DNA of 64,000 bases from Hymenobacter negativus (GCF_017571495.1 NZ_JAGETZ010000010.1:124001-188000), one strand, 5' to 3'. Shown: positions 46,238 to 53,881, counted from the stretch's first letter. Made by a program: numbers and translations. The notes: generated from the sequence alone by a model not told the origin.

Positions 46238-46311
46238 TAGCTCGAACTTTCAGTTCGTGTCCCTAGGCCGCCTGGAAGTCGTTCCAAGACGCGAACTGAA
46301 AGTTCGCGCTA
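46238..46311. repeat. 20-bp inverted repeat, dispersed-element type
   Basis: TAGCTCGAACTTTCAGTTCG at 46238-46257 and 46292-46311 pair in 19 of 20 positions. Weaker outer complementarity (TAGAGC...TTGGT near 46211-46231 with its complement near 46335-46349) suggests a larger element. It fills the gap between convergent regulator and globin genes (46169-46418), which otherwise shows no gene. Confidence 0.65.
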
Positions 46312-46418
46312 CGGCCCGGCGGGTACATTGATACCAAAACGGCTCTAATAGCAAGCTTAATAACTGGTCGGAGTACTGCGCCGTCGGACCGGAGCAGCCG
46401 CCCGGCCGGCCCACTACT

Positions 46419-46817
46419 TTATCTGTTCAGGAAGCTGAGCAGCGGGCGCGGCTGGCGCTTATACTCGAACCGACGGGCAACTTCCTGTGCTACGTTTTTG
46501 GCGGTTTCGGCAATGGGGCCAGTAAAATTGGCTTCCACGGCGGCTAGAAACAGCTGCCGCCAGCGCTGCAGGTGTTCCCCCGTACTGGGCAGCACCACGC
46601 TGCTGGGCAGCGGCCAGCCGTCCTGGCCACCGGTGTTGAGCAGCACACGCTTCCAGAAGGCCTGCATCGTGACTAGAGGCTGGGGCCAGTGCACCTGCGC
46701 ATCGGCCTGGAAAAGTGGGCCGAGCAGCTCATCGAGGCCCACTTTCTCATAAAAGGTATTGAGGAGCGTGTTGATGTCAGCCTCGGTCTGGATGTCAGGA
46801 AGCAGGCGCGTTGTCAT
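46419..46817 (-). CDS. Group III truncated hemoglobin lacking the proximal histidine
   Basis: A 132-residue truncated globin; the ATG at 46817 gives the usual group III N-terminus (LPDIQTEADINTLLNTFYEKV), while the longer frame from 46904 adds unrelated sequence. An ungapped alignment of 31 residues after the shared Phe-Trp with the second group III globin at 47446 puts Ser73 (in PSSVVLPS) opposite that protein's His72, the expected F8 heme ligand. Without it heme binding would be weak or different; a regulatory or decayed role is possible. The frame is intact and the gene has the same operator arrangement as its neighbours, which argues against a dead gene. Confidence 0.84.
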   Translation of the reverse strand: MTTRLLPDIQTEADINTLLNTFYEKVGLDELLGPLFQADAQVHWPQPLVTMQAFWKRVLLNTGGQDGWPLPSSVVLPSTGEHLQRWRQLFLAAVEANFTGPIAETAKNVAQEVARRFEYKRQPRPLLSFLNR

Positions 46818-46888
46818 ATGAAAGGAAGGTTGAAAAGGTGGGAATAGGCCGCTTACGCTCGTTGCAACAATTCCGATGGGCAGCGAGG

Positions 46889-46896
46889 CAAAAATC
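46889..46896 (-). promoter_or_regulatory. -7 element for the group III globin at 46419
   Basis: GATTTTTG read on the - strand fits NAnnTTTG. Its last base (46889) is 58.5 bp from the centre of the palindrome at 46941-46954, the same distance as at two other promoters here. The leader to the ATG at 46817 would be about 65 bases. Confidence 0.55.
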
Positions 46897-46940
46897 CGGC
46901 GCAACGCCCCGCCAAGCCCTAATGGGAATCATCCAGTTGC

Positions 46941-46954
46941 CTGACATTTATCAG
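46941..46954. promoter_or_regulatory. Crp/Fnr-type operator, site A
   Basis: CTGAC-ATTT-ATCAG, a 5-4-5 palindrome with the spacing of Fnr-class sites. It is centred at 46947.5, between the divergent globin and cupin genes: 36.5 bp upstream of the end of the cupin -7 element (class II-like position) and 58.5 bp upstream of that of the globin (class I-like). Confidence 0.75.
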
Positions 46955-46976
46955 GGTCGGCGCTAGACCAGCCCAT

Positions 46977-46984
46977 TAGCTTTG
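46977..46984 (+). promoter_or_regulatory. -7 element for the cupin gene
   Basis: TAGCTTTG matches TAnnTTTG exactly. Transcription would start near 46990, giving a leader of about 50 bases. Site A is centred 36.5 bp upstream of its last base. Confidence 0.65.
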
Positions 46985-47039
46985 ACCCGCAACTGGCTGG
47001 TTTTTCAGCAGTCAATCAACGCCATAACCTCCTTATTTT

Positions 47040-47351
47040 ATGTCATTTCCACTCCTCAAAGCTGGCAGCCTGCTGGCGGGCCAGCACAGTCCGGCCGGCG
47101 AGCAGAAAGCGCTGGTGCTGCTCGACAAGTCCGGGCAAAAAGTGCTGTACAAAACGTTTAGGGCGGGCGAAGTCATGCCTACCCACCACGCGCCGGTCGA
47201 CGTGTTTGTAGCGGTGCTGGTGGGCCGGCTTATCATCACCCAAGAGGGCCAGCCTACCGCCGTAACGGCCGGCGACTACGCCATTATTCCTGCCGGAGCA
47301 CCCCATTCCTTGCACTGTCTGGACGACGCCCGGATTCTGATTTTCCGCTAG
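47040..47351 (+). CDS. Small cupin-domain protein
   Basis: A 103-residue single-domain cupin. The beta-barrel motifs are TFRAGEVMPTHHAPVDVFVAVLVGRLIIT with His48 and His49 as metal ligands, and VTAGDYAIIPAGAPHSLHCL with His87 and His90 further on. The size fits stand-alone metal-binding cupins found near globin and respiratory genes in Bacteroidota, with no proven reaction. It is divergent from the His-less globin and shares site A with it. A hairpin terminator follows 20 bases after the stop. Confidence 0.84.
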   Translation: MSFPLLKAGSLLAGQHSPAGEQKALVLLDKSGQKVLYKTFRAGEVMPTHHAPVDVFVAVLVGRLIITQEGQPTAVTAGDYAIIPAGAPHSLHCLDDARILIFR

Positions 47352-47370
47352 CCCCTTGTTGCTTTATCGG

Positions 47371-47417
47371 AAAAGCCCACCCGCTAATTGCCCTTGCGAA
47401 GGGGCAAGTGGGCTTTT
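47371..47417 (+). terminator. Rho-independent terminator after the cupin gene
   Basis: AAAAGCCCAC (47371-47380) pairs with GTGGGCTTTT (47408-47417), with an inner TTGCCC/GGGCAA stem; a T5 stretch forms the end of the right arm, and the left arm's A-run gives the same on the other strand. It lies between convergent cupin and globin genes and could serve both. Confidence 0.7.
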
Positions 47418-47445
47418 TGATTGGCTTTAAGGTTGAGGGAACCGC

Positions 47446-47835
47446 CTATATTACGTTCAACGGGCCTCGCTGCCGCAGCCGGTACTCAAACATGCGGGCA
47501 ATATTGAGGGCGCGCAGCTTGGCCTCCTCGGCCTTGGAGCCTTGGAACAGCTCGTTCACGGTAGCATCGAACAGCTCCAGCCAGCGCTCGAAGTGGGTGG
47601 CTTCGATAGGAAGGGGGATATGCTTGGGGAAGGGCCGGCCGTGGTAGCGCGCCGAGCCCAGCAGGATGCTGCTCCAAAAATCGTACATGATGGGTAGGTG
47701 CCGTGCCCAGTCGACACGGGCCACGTGATTGAACACCGGGGCCAGCAGCGTGTCGTGGTTTATGGCAGCGTAAAAGGCATCGACCAGTAGCCGGACGTCG
47801 GCTTCGCTGGTAATATCAGGGCGGAGTTCGGTCAT
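47446..47835 (-). CDS. Group III truncated hemoglobin
   Basis: A 129-residue globin with the full group III pattern: LRPDITSEADVRLLVDAFYAAI, then HLPIMYDFWSSILL and PFPKHIPLPIEATHFERWLELF. His72 in PKHIPL is in the position of the proximal (F8) ligand and Tyr22 in AFYAAI in that of B10, so heme and O2 or NO binding are expected. The ATG at 47835 is used; the upstream frame to 47883 overlaps the preceding gene. It lies 13 bases after the small membrane-protein gene, so both are probably transcribed from the promoter at 48405-48412. Confidence 0.88.
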   Translation of the reverse strand: MTELRPDITSEADVRLLVDAFYAAINHDTLLAPVFNHVARVDWARHLPIMYDFWSSILLGSARYHGRPFPKHIPLPIEATHFERWLELFDATVNELFQGSKAEEAKLRALNIARMFEYRLRQRGPLNVI

Positions 47836-47848
47836 GACTGGAGGGAAA

Positions 47849-48355
47849 TCAGGGGGCAATGCCGGCCGGCGTCTGGGCAGCAAGCGAGCGGTGGGTTTGC
47901 TCGCAGGCTACCCGTAGCGCCCATTGAAAGGCCCAGCTGCCGGCCAGAATAAGCGTGAATAGCTTGATGATTTCCAAGCCGATATAGGCTTTGTGCAGAT
48001 TACTGGGCAGGGGTGGGTGGCCCGCCAACAGGGCCGTGGCGCGCACATCCAGCGCGGGCAGCAGCCAGCAGGTTTGCAGCAGGAGGACTGTCCCTAGCAA
48101 GCCCAGCGCCACACCAAGCGACAGTGGCACCCGTAGGTACAAAGCACAGCACACCCCTACGGTAGCCAGCACCAGTTCCAGTTTGTTGAGCGCCGCAAAT
48201 ACGATGCGGCCAATGCCCAGGCCCAGCGCTACCGTGATGTGCGGGGCCGTGAATTTGAGTGGCGCTTCAATAAACGAAATGCCCACTACCAGGCCAGCCC
48301 ACACAAACAGGGCCAGCACCAGCAGCAGCGAGCCCGTGGTATGCGTACGATTCAT
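47849..48355 (-). CDS. Four-helix membrane protein of unknown function
   Basis: A 168-residue protein with four hydrophobic segments (about 8-27, 37-55, 65-90 and 120-142). The ATG at 48355 directly precedes the first helix; the longer frame from 48463 crosses the operator. Features are WAGLVVGISFIEAPLKF near the start and LHKAYIGLEIIKL in helix 4; this layout recalls DUF4149/TMEM205-like proteins, but I do not recognise the family with certainty. Cotranscription with a group III globin and a shared operator with ccoI suggest a respiratory or NO-related membrane role. Confidence 0.75.
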   Translation of the reverse strand: MNRTHTTGSLLLVLALFVWAGLVVGISFIEAPLKFTAPHITVALGLGIGRIVFAALNKLELVLATVGVCCALYLRVPLSLGVALGLLGTVLLLQTCWLLPALDVRATALLAGHPPLPSNLHKAYIGLEIIKLFTLILAGSWAFQWALRVACEQTHRSLAAQTPAGIAP

Positions 48356-48404
48356 GATAAGCCGAAAATGGCTGAGAAAGTGGTCCTCAACTGGATTTCG
48401 CCCC

Positions 48405-48412
48405 CAAAGGTT
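48405..48412 (-). promoter_or_regulatory. -7 element for the membrane protein-globin operon
   Basis: AACCTTTG on the - strand; its last base (48405) is 58.5 bp from the centre of site B. The leader to 48355 would be about 44 bases. Confidence 0.5.
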
Positions 48413-48456
48413 CGGCCGGCCGCTTGGCAGCTCACTGAGCGGAATCAGGCGCGGGG

Positions 48457-48470
48457 CTGACATTCGTCAG
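48457..48470. promoter_or_regulatory. Crp/Fnr-type operator, site B
   Basis: CTGAC-ATTC-GTCAG, a perfect 5-4-5 palindrome centred at 48463.5 between the divergent membrane protein and ccoI genes. It is 36.5 bp upstream of the end of the ccoI -7 element and 58.5 bp upstream of that of the membrane protein gene. Confidence 0.75.
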
Positions 48471-48492
48471 GGCCAGCCGGGCGGGCGGGATG

Positions 48493-48500
48493 GAGCTTTG
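48493..48500 (+). promoter_or_regulatory. -7 element for ccoI
   Basis: GAGCTTTG fits NAnnTTTG and lies at the 36.5-bp distance from site B. Transcription would start near 48506, which excludes translation starts further upstream and supports the GTG at 48525. Confidence 0.6.
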
Positions 48501-48524
48501 TGGGTGCCACCAGCCCCATTCCTT

Positions 48525-50951
48525 GTGCCTATTACTCCTGTCGAAACCCTTGTCCATGTCGCCTGTGCCCACTGTGGCGACGCCTGCCCCGACGAGCCCT
48601 TGCATCTAGCCGCGCAGCCAGAGTTGCCATTTTGCTGCGCGGGCTGCCGGGCCGTGTACGAGTTGCTCGACGCCAGTAACCTGTGCACTTACTACCGACT
48701 GGATGAGCATCCCGGCCAGAAAATCAAGGAAGTAGAGCTGCCCGGCCGCTTCGACTACCTCGATTCCGAAGCCGTGCAAAGCCAGCTCCTGGCCTTCCGT
48801 TCGCCCACCCGGGCGCAGCTGACCTTTCACATTCCGCAGATGCATTGCGCCTCGTGCATCTGGCTGCTGGAAAATCTATTTCGGCTGAATCCTGGCATCG
48901 GAACGTCGCGGGTCAACTTTCTGCGCAGGGAGCTGGCCGTGAGCTACCAGCCCGAAGCGGTTTCCCTGAAAGAAGTGGTGAAGCTGCTGGCCGCCGTGGG
49001 CTACGAACCCCAGATTACGCTGGCCGAACTGGGCGCCCAGCCCCACCCCGGCAACCGCAGGCTCTACTACCAGTTAGGCTTGGCGGCCTTCGCTTTTGGC
49101 AACGTGATGCTGCTGGCCCTGCCCGACTATTTTTCCTTCACCGCGCAGCTGCAGAGCACGTTTGGGCGTTTTTTTGGCGGGCTGAGTTTGTTGCTAGCCG
49201 TGCCGGTGCTGCTCGTGAGCGCACGCGGCTTCTACCAGTCGGCCTGGCAAGGGTTGCGGCAGCGCTACATCAACCTCGATTTTCCCATCAGCCTGGGGCT
49301 CACGGCGCTGTTTATTACCAGCGTTTTCGAAATCGTGACCCAGCGCGGGCCGGGGTTTTTCGACTCTTTTACGGGCCTGGTGTTCTTCATGCTCATCGGC
49401 AAATGGGTGCAGCAGCGCAGCTACGATGCCCTCCGCTTCGACCGCGACTTTACCGCCTATTTTCCGGTAGCCGTGACGCTGATTGGCCAGGGCGGCGTCG
49501 AACAATCGGTGTCGGTGAAGGAGCTAAAACCCGGCCAGCGCATCCGGGTGCGCCACCAGGAAATCATTCCGGCTGATGCCGTGCTACTGTGTGGTGCGGG
49601 CCAGATTGACTACAGCTTTGTGTCGGGCGAAAGCGCGCCGGTAGCCAAAGCAGCGGGTGAAATTATTTACGCCGGCGGCCGGCAAACCGGCGAGGCCGTG
49701 GAGCTGGAAGTAGTGCGTGAAGTGTCGCAGGGCTACCTTACCCAGCTCTGGAACAACCCGGTTTTCCAGAAGGAAGAGCGCCCAACACTGGAAACCTACG
49801 CCAACAAAGTGGGCCGCTACTTCGTGGCACTCACGCTGCTGCTGTCGCTGGGTGCGGTGCTCTACTGGTATCCGCAGAGCCCGCAAATGGCCTTGCGCGC
49901 CTTCACCTCGGTGCTGGTCATTGCCTGTCCCTGTGCTCTTTCGCTGGCCACGCCTTTCGCGCTGGGGGCCGCGTTGCGGGTGTTGGGACGCTGGAAATTC
50001 TACCTGAAAAACTCGACCGTAGTCGAAACCCTCGGCCGCGCCGATACCATCGTGTTCGACAAAACCGGGACCCTCACCGATGTGCGGCAAGCCGAAGTAG
50101 AATACGTTGGCCCCGCGCTTAGCCAATGGCAGCAGGAGGCGCTGGCGGCCGTGGTGCGCCACTCCACACACCCACTTAGTCAGCGCCTAGTCACGGCGCT
50201 ACCGGCTACGCAGCTGCCCGTTGCTCACTTTGCTGAAGTGGCCGGTGAGGGCTTGCGCGGCACCGTGGCGGGTGTGGTCGTGGCGGTGGGCGCGGCGGCT
50301 TTCGTGGGGCTGCCGGATGGCACTGATACAGCAGCGGAGGTCCACCAATCGCGCGTTTACTTCAGCTTCGATGGCCGGTTCGGGGGCCATTATGTCTTCC
50401 GCAACGTGTACCGGGAGGGCTTGCACGAAACCCTGACTGCGCTCAGCAAGCGCTACCAGCTAGCGGTGCTCTCGGGCGATAACGACGCCGAGCGGGAACG
50501 ACTGCAAGTGCTTTTCGGGCCAGCGGCTGAGCTTCACTTCCACCAAACCCCGCAGGCTAAGCTCGATTACATTGCTCGCCTCAAGCAGCAGGGTCGCACC
50601 GTCGTGATGGTGGGCGACGGCCTGAACGATGCGGGCGCGCTGCAGCAAGCTGCCGCTGGCCTTGCGCTCACTGATTCGCTCACCAACTTCTCCCCTGCCT
50701 GCGACGCCATCCTGGAAGCCGGCTCGCTGGCACGGCTGCCAACCATTCTGGAGTTCTCCCGCGCCTGTCTGCGCATCGTGCTGGCCACGTTCGCGCTGTC
50801 GTTCTGTTACAATGGTATTGGCCTGGCGCTGGCTGTGCAAGGCCGTTTCACGCCCATCGTATCAGCCATTCTCATGCCCATTAGCTCGCTAAGTGTGATG
50901 GTATTGGCAACGTTGCTAGTACGGCTGGCCGCGTGGCGGCGAGACCTTTAA
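48525..50951 (+). CDS. ccoI: CcoI-type copper-translocating P-type ATPase
   Basis: About 808 residues. There is no in-frame ATG near the start of similarity; the GTG at 48525 is chosen from the promoter position, with a GTG at 48504 as a less likely choice. N-terminal cysteine motifs C14-X2-C17 and CC-X2-C (37, 38, 41) form the metal-binding domain peculiar to CcoI/FixI ATPases, followed by an HMA domain with CASC (108-111). The P-type core has eight predicted helices, the CPC motif (468-470), DKTGT with phospho-Asp512 and GDGLNDAGAL. It supplies copper for the cbb3 oxidase encoded downstream. A long palindrome separates it from ccoS. Confidence 0.92.
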   Translation: MPITPVETLVHVACAHCGDACPDEPLHLAAQPELPFCCAGCRAVYELLDASNLCTYYRLDEHPGQKIKEVELPGRFDYLDSEAVQSQLLAFRSPTRAQLTFHIPQMHCASCIWLLENLFRLNPGIGTSRVNFLRRELAVSYQPEAVSLKEVVKLLAAVGYEPQITLAELGAQPHPGNRRLYYQLGLAAFAFGNVMLLALPDYFSFTAQLQSTFGRFFGGLSLLLAVPVLLVSARGFYQSAWQGLRQRYINLDFPISLGLTALFITSVFEIVTQRGPGFFDSFTGLVFFMLIGKWVQQRSYDALRFDRDFTAYFPVAVTLIGQGGVEQSVSVKELKPGQRIRVRHQEIIPADAVLLCGAGQIDYSFVSGESAPVAKAAGEIIYAGGRQTGEAVELEVVREVSQGYLTQLWNNPVFQKEERPTLETYANKVGRYFVALTLLLSLGAVLYWYPQSPQMALRAFTSVLVIACPCALSLATPFALGAALRVLGRWKFYLKNSTVVETLGRADTIVFDKTGTLTDVRQAEVEYVGPALSQWQQEALAAVVRHSTHPLSQRLVTALPATQLPVAHFAEVAGEGLRGTVAGVVVAVGAAAFVGLPDGTDTAAEVHQSRVYFSFDGRFGGHYVFRNVYREGLHETLTALSKRYQLAVLSGDNDAERERLQVLFGPAAELHFHQTPQAKLDYIARLKQQGRTVVMVGDGLNDAGALQQAAAGLALTDSLTNFSPACDAILEAGSLARLPTILEFSRACLRIVLATFALSFCYNGIGLALAVQGRFTPIVSAILMPISSLSVMVLATLLVRLAAWRRDL

Positions 50952-50959
50952 AACCGAAC

Positions 50960-51101
50960 GGATGGCGCGGGGCTGCGCCCCGTGCCGTCTACTAGCAGGC
51001 CTCCGGCCTGCGGCATCTGTACAAACTGATTTATATCGTTACTAATGGCGCGGGCCGGAGGCCCGCTAATAATAGGCACGGGCCTCAGGCCCGCGCCATC
51101 C
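50960..51101. repeat. 27-bp palindromic repeat between ccoI and ccoS
   Basis: Arms 50960-50986 and 51075-51101 pair in about 24 of 27 positions (GGATGGCGCGGG...CCCGTGCC). Two smaller GGCC-rich hairpins lie within: AGGCCTCCGGCCTGC near 50998-51012, and GCGGGCCGGAGGCCCGC near 51050-51066. The element fills nearly the whole 168-base gap inside the cco operon. Confidence 0.75.
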
Positions 51102-51119
51102 GCTAAAGCCATCCCAATA

Positions 51120-51296
51120 ATGACTATCATCTTTCTGCTCATCGGTATCAGCCTAGTTGTGGCCCTTACTTTCCTAGGCGCTTTCCTATGGGCGGTGCGC
51201 TCGGGCCAGTACGAGGACGACTACACGCCCTCGGTGCGCATGCTGTTTGAGGACGAATTGACCTCAGATGAAACCGGGCCCCGCCCCCGCGCCTGA
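51120..51296 (+). CDS. ccoS: CcoS, cbb3 oxidase maturation protein
   Basis: A 58-residue protein with one N-terminal transmembrane helix (residues 2-25) and a short acidic tail, RSGQYEDDYTPSVRMLFEDE, the standard CcoS pattern (the QYDD-like motif after the helix). CcoS is needed to insert heme and copper into the cbb3 catalytic subunit. The ATG at 51120 excludes the upstream frame, which comes from the palindrome. Its stop codon overlaps site C of the operator pair for ccoNO. Confidence 0.9.
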   Translation: MTIIFLLIGISLVVALTFLGAFLWAVRSGQYEDDYTPSVRMLFEDELTSDETGPRPRA

Positions 51297-51328
51297 CATC
51301 AATCAGTTGTCCGTCTGATTTTCGTCAG
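51293..51328. promoter_or_regulatory. Tandem Crp/Fnr-type operators, sites C and D
   Basis: Site C, CTGAC-ATCA-ATCAG at 51293-51306, and site D, CTGAT-TTTC-GTCAG at 51315-51328, are centred exactly 22 bp apart (two helical turns). Measured to the end of the -7 element at 51358 they are 58.5 and 36.5 bp upstream, the two distances used singly at sites A and B. Site C overlaps the ccoS stop. Confidence 0.75.
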
Positions 51329-51350
51329 ATACCCTGAAAAGGCCTTTCCG

Positions 51351-51358
51351 GACCTTTG
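51351..51358 (+). promoter_or_regulatory. -7 element for the ccoNO operon
   Basis: GACCTTTG fits NAnnTTTG. Transcription would start near 51364, leaving about 23 bases before the ATG at 51387. Confidence 0.6.
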
Positions 51359-51386
51359 GAGCAGTAAATAATCTACTTCTCCGACG

Positions 51387-53600
51387 ATGCAGGCCGAACC
51401 CCTCGCCCCCGCTGCCGCGCCCCGAACGCCCCTGATTCCCACTGTGCCCGAGCAGCGGGTGGAAACCTTTTATTACGACAACAAGATTGTCCGCGACTTT
51501 GGCATTGCCACCGTTATCTGGGGCATTATCGGGATGCTGGTGGGCGTGCTGGCCGCTTTCCAGCTGGCCCGGCCCGAGCTCAACATGAGCACAGCCATCA
51601 CCACCTTCGGGCGCATCCGGCCGCTACACACCAACGCCGTGATTTTTGCCTTCGTCGGCAACGGCATTTTCACCGGCGTTTACTACTCGCTGCAGCGCCT
51701 GTGCAAAACCCGAATGTACTCCGATTTCCTGGGCAAAATTCACTTCTGGGGCTGGCAGCTGATTATAGTATCTGCGGTGGCCACGCTGCCGCTGGGCTTT
51801 ACCACCAGCAAGGAATACGCCGAGCTGGAGTGGCCAATTGACATCGCCATTACGCTGGTGTGGGTGGTATTTGGCTGGAACATGTTCGGCACTATTGCCA
51901 GGCGGCGCGAGCGGCATTTGTACGTGGGCATCTGGTTCTACATTGCCACGTTCCTGACGGTTGCGGTGCTGCACATCGTCAATTCGATGGAAATTCCGGT
52001 GAGCTTCCTGAAGAGTTACTCGGCCTACGCCGGCGTGCAGGATGCCCTGGTGCAGTGGTGGTACGGCCACAACGCGGTGGCCTTCTTCCTCACCACGCCC
52101 TACCTGGGCCTGATGTACTACTTCCTGCCCAAAGCTGCCGGCCGGCCGGTGTACTCCTATCGCCTGAGCATCATCCATTTCTGGTCACTGATTTTCATTT
52201 ACATCTGGGCCGGGCCGCACCACTTGCTCTACACTGCCCTGCCCGATTGGGCCCAAAGCCTCGGCGTGGCCTTCTCCGTGATGCTGATTGCGCCGAGCTG
52301 GGGCGGCATGATAAACGGACTGCTCACCCTGCGCGGCGCCTGGGACAAGGTGCGCGAGGAGCCCGTGCTCAAGTTCATGGTGGTGGCCATCACAGCCTAC
52401 GGCATGGCCACTTTTGAAGGCCCCATGCTCTCGCTGAAGAACGTGAATGCCATTGCGCACTTCACCGACTGGATTGTGGCGCACGTGCACGTGGGCGCCC
52501 TAGGCTGGAATGGCTTCCTCACCTTCGCTGTGCTTTACTGGCTTTGGCCGCGCCTCTACCGCACCGAGCTTTATTCGAAAAAACTGGCCACTACCCACTT
52601 CTGGCTGGGCACGCTGGGCATCCTGTTCTACGCCATTCCGATGTACTGGGCCGGTTTCACGCAGGGCCTGATGTGGAAGCAGTTCAACGCCGAGGGCATG
52701 CTCCAATACCCCAATTTCCTGGAGACGGTGCTGCAGCTCGTGCCCATGTACTACATGCGCGGCATTGGCGGACTACTCTACGTGAGTGGTGTATTCCTGC
52801 TGATGTTCAACCTCTACCAGACTGCGAAGGCGGGCTCGCTGCTGGTGAATGAAAAGGCCCAAGCCCCCGCGCTGCTTCCTGAGGCGCAGGATGCGCACGC
52901 CCACGGCGGCCACTGGCACCGCTGGCTGGAGCGCCGGCCCTTCCAGCTGGCGGTGGGCGCCACGGTGGCCATTCTAATTGGGGGCGCGGTGGAGATGATT
53001 CCGACTTTCCTGGTGAAGTCGAACGTGCCCACCATTACTTCCGTCAAGCCCTACCGGCCGCTGGAGTTGCAGGGCCGCGACCTCTACATCCGCGAGGGCT
53101 GCTCGAATTGCCACACCCAGATGGTGCGCCCCTTCCGCTCCGAAACCGAGCGCTACGGCGAGTACTCCAAAGCCGGCGAGTACGTGTACGACCGTCCCTT
53201 CCTGTGGGGCAGCAAGCGCACCGGGCCCGATTTGCAGCGCGTGGGAGCCAAATACCCGCACTCCTGGCACTACAACCACATGATGGACCCGACCAGCATG
53301 TCGCCCGGCTCCATCATGCCGCCCTACCCCTGGCTGTTCGAGCAGGACATCGACTACCGCATCCTGCCTTCGAAAATCAAGGTGCTGCGCAACCTGGGCA
53401 CACCCTACCCCGCCGGCTTCGACCAGGTGGCCGTGGACGATGCCCGGCAGCAAGCCAAAGGCATTGTGGCCGAGCTAAAAAAGGAGGAAATTGAGGTAAT
53501 GTCCGACAAGGAAATTGTAGCTCTCATTGCCTACCTGCAGCGCCTGGGCACCGACATCAAGGTGAAACCAGAGCAGGCCGCCACGGCCGCAGCGCAGTAG
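51387..53600 (+). CDS. ccoNO: Fused cbb3 cytochrome c oxidase subunits I and II (CcoN-CcoO)
   Basis: A 737-residue fusion. Residues about 25-480 are the 12-helix heme-copper catalytic subunit CcoN, with family segments such as GRIRPLHTNAVIFAFVGNG, WWYGHNAVAFFLTTPYLGLMYYFLP and HFTDWIVAHVHVGALGWNG carrying the heme and CuB histidines. After a further helix (about 530-550) comes CcoO, with covalent heme site CSNCH (Cys572, Cys575, His576) and a Met ligand in the PGSIMPPYPWLF block. Such fusions are common in Bacteroidota. The oxidase reduces O2 with high affinity in microoxic conditions. It starts the operon ccoNO - small subunit - unknown - ccoP. Confidence 0.95.
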   Translation: MQAEPLAPAAAPRTPLIPTVPEQRVETFYYDNKIVRDFGIATVIWGIIGMLVGVLAAFQLARPELNMSTAITTFGRIRPLHTNAVIFAFVGNGIFTGVYYSLQRLCKTRMYSDFLGKIHFWGWQLIIVSAVATLPLGFTTSKEYAELEWPIDIAITLVWVVFGWNMFGTIARRRERHLYVGIWFYIATFLTVAVLHIVNSMEIPVSFLKSYSAYAGVQDALVQWWYGHNAVAFFLTTPYLGLMYYFLPKAAGRPVYSYRLSIIHFWSLIFIYIWAGPHHLLYTALPDWAQSLGVAFSVMLIAPSWGGMINGLLTLRGAWDKVREEPVLKFMVVAITAYGMATFEGPMLSLKNVNAIAHFTDWIVAHVHVGALGWNGFLTFAVLYWLWPRLYRTELYSKKLATTHFWLGTLGILFYAIPMYWAGFTQGLMWKQFNAEGMLQYPNFLETVLQLVPMYYMRGIGGLLYVSGVFLLMFNLYQTAKAGSLLVNEKAQAPALLPEAQDAHAHGGHWHRWLERRPFQLAVGATVAILIGGAVEMIPTFLVKSNVPTITSVKPYRPLELQGRDLYIREGCSNCHTQMVRPFRSETERYGEYSKAGEYVYDRPFLWGSKRTGPDLQRVGAKYPHSWHYNHMMDPTSMSPGSIMPPYPWLFEQDIDYRILPSKIKVLRNLGTPYPAGFDQVAVDDARQQAKGIVAELKKEEIEVMSDKEIVALIAYLQRLGTDIKVKPEQAATAAAQ

Positions 53601-53677
53601 CGTGGACGCGGCGAGTCCGTGCCCAGATGACTGTCAACCACCAACCACGCGAACTCACAAAGTCCACGCTACTTACC

Positions 53678-53881
53678 ATGGAAAAGAATGTCCTGCAATC
53701 CATTGACGGCGTCGCGATTTACCCCGTCATCTCCTTCGCCATCTTCTTTCTCTTCTTCCTGGGCCTGGCGGTGTACGTGCTGGTCGCCAACCGCCACCAC
53801 ATTAACACCATGAGCCAGTTGCCGCTGCTCGACGACAAAGCCACTATCAAATCCACCCTCAACCACGACATATTATGCTAA
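53678..53881 (+). CDS. Small CcoQ-like subunit
   Basis: A 67-residue protein with a single transmembrane helix (about residues 13-36, YPVISFAIFFLFFLGLAVYVLV) and a short polar tail. Its position between ccoNO and ccoP is that of CcoQ in other cbb3 operons; sequence conservation of CcoQ is too low for a firm name. The ATG at 53678 is preferred to a frame start at 53627. Its 3' end overlaps the next ATG by 7 bases (TTATGCTAA), suggesting translational coupling. Confidence 0.75.
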   Translation: MEKNVLQSIDGVAIYPVISFAIFFLFFLGLAVYVLVANRHHINTMSQLPLLDDKATIKSTLNHDILC

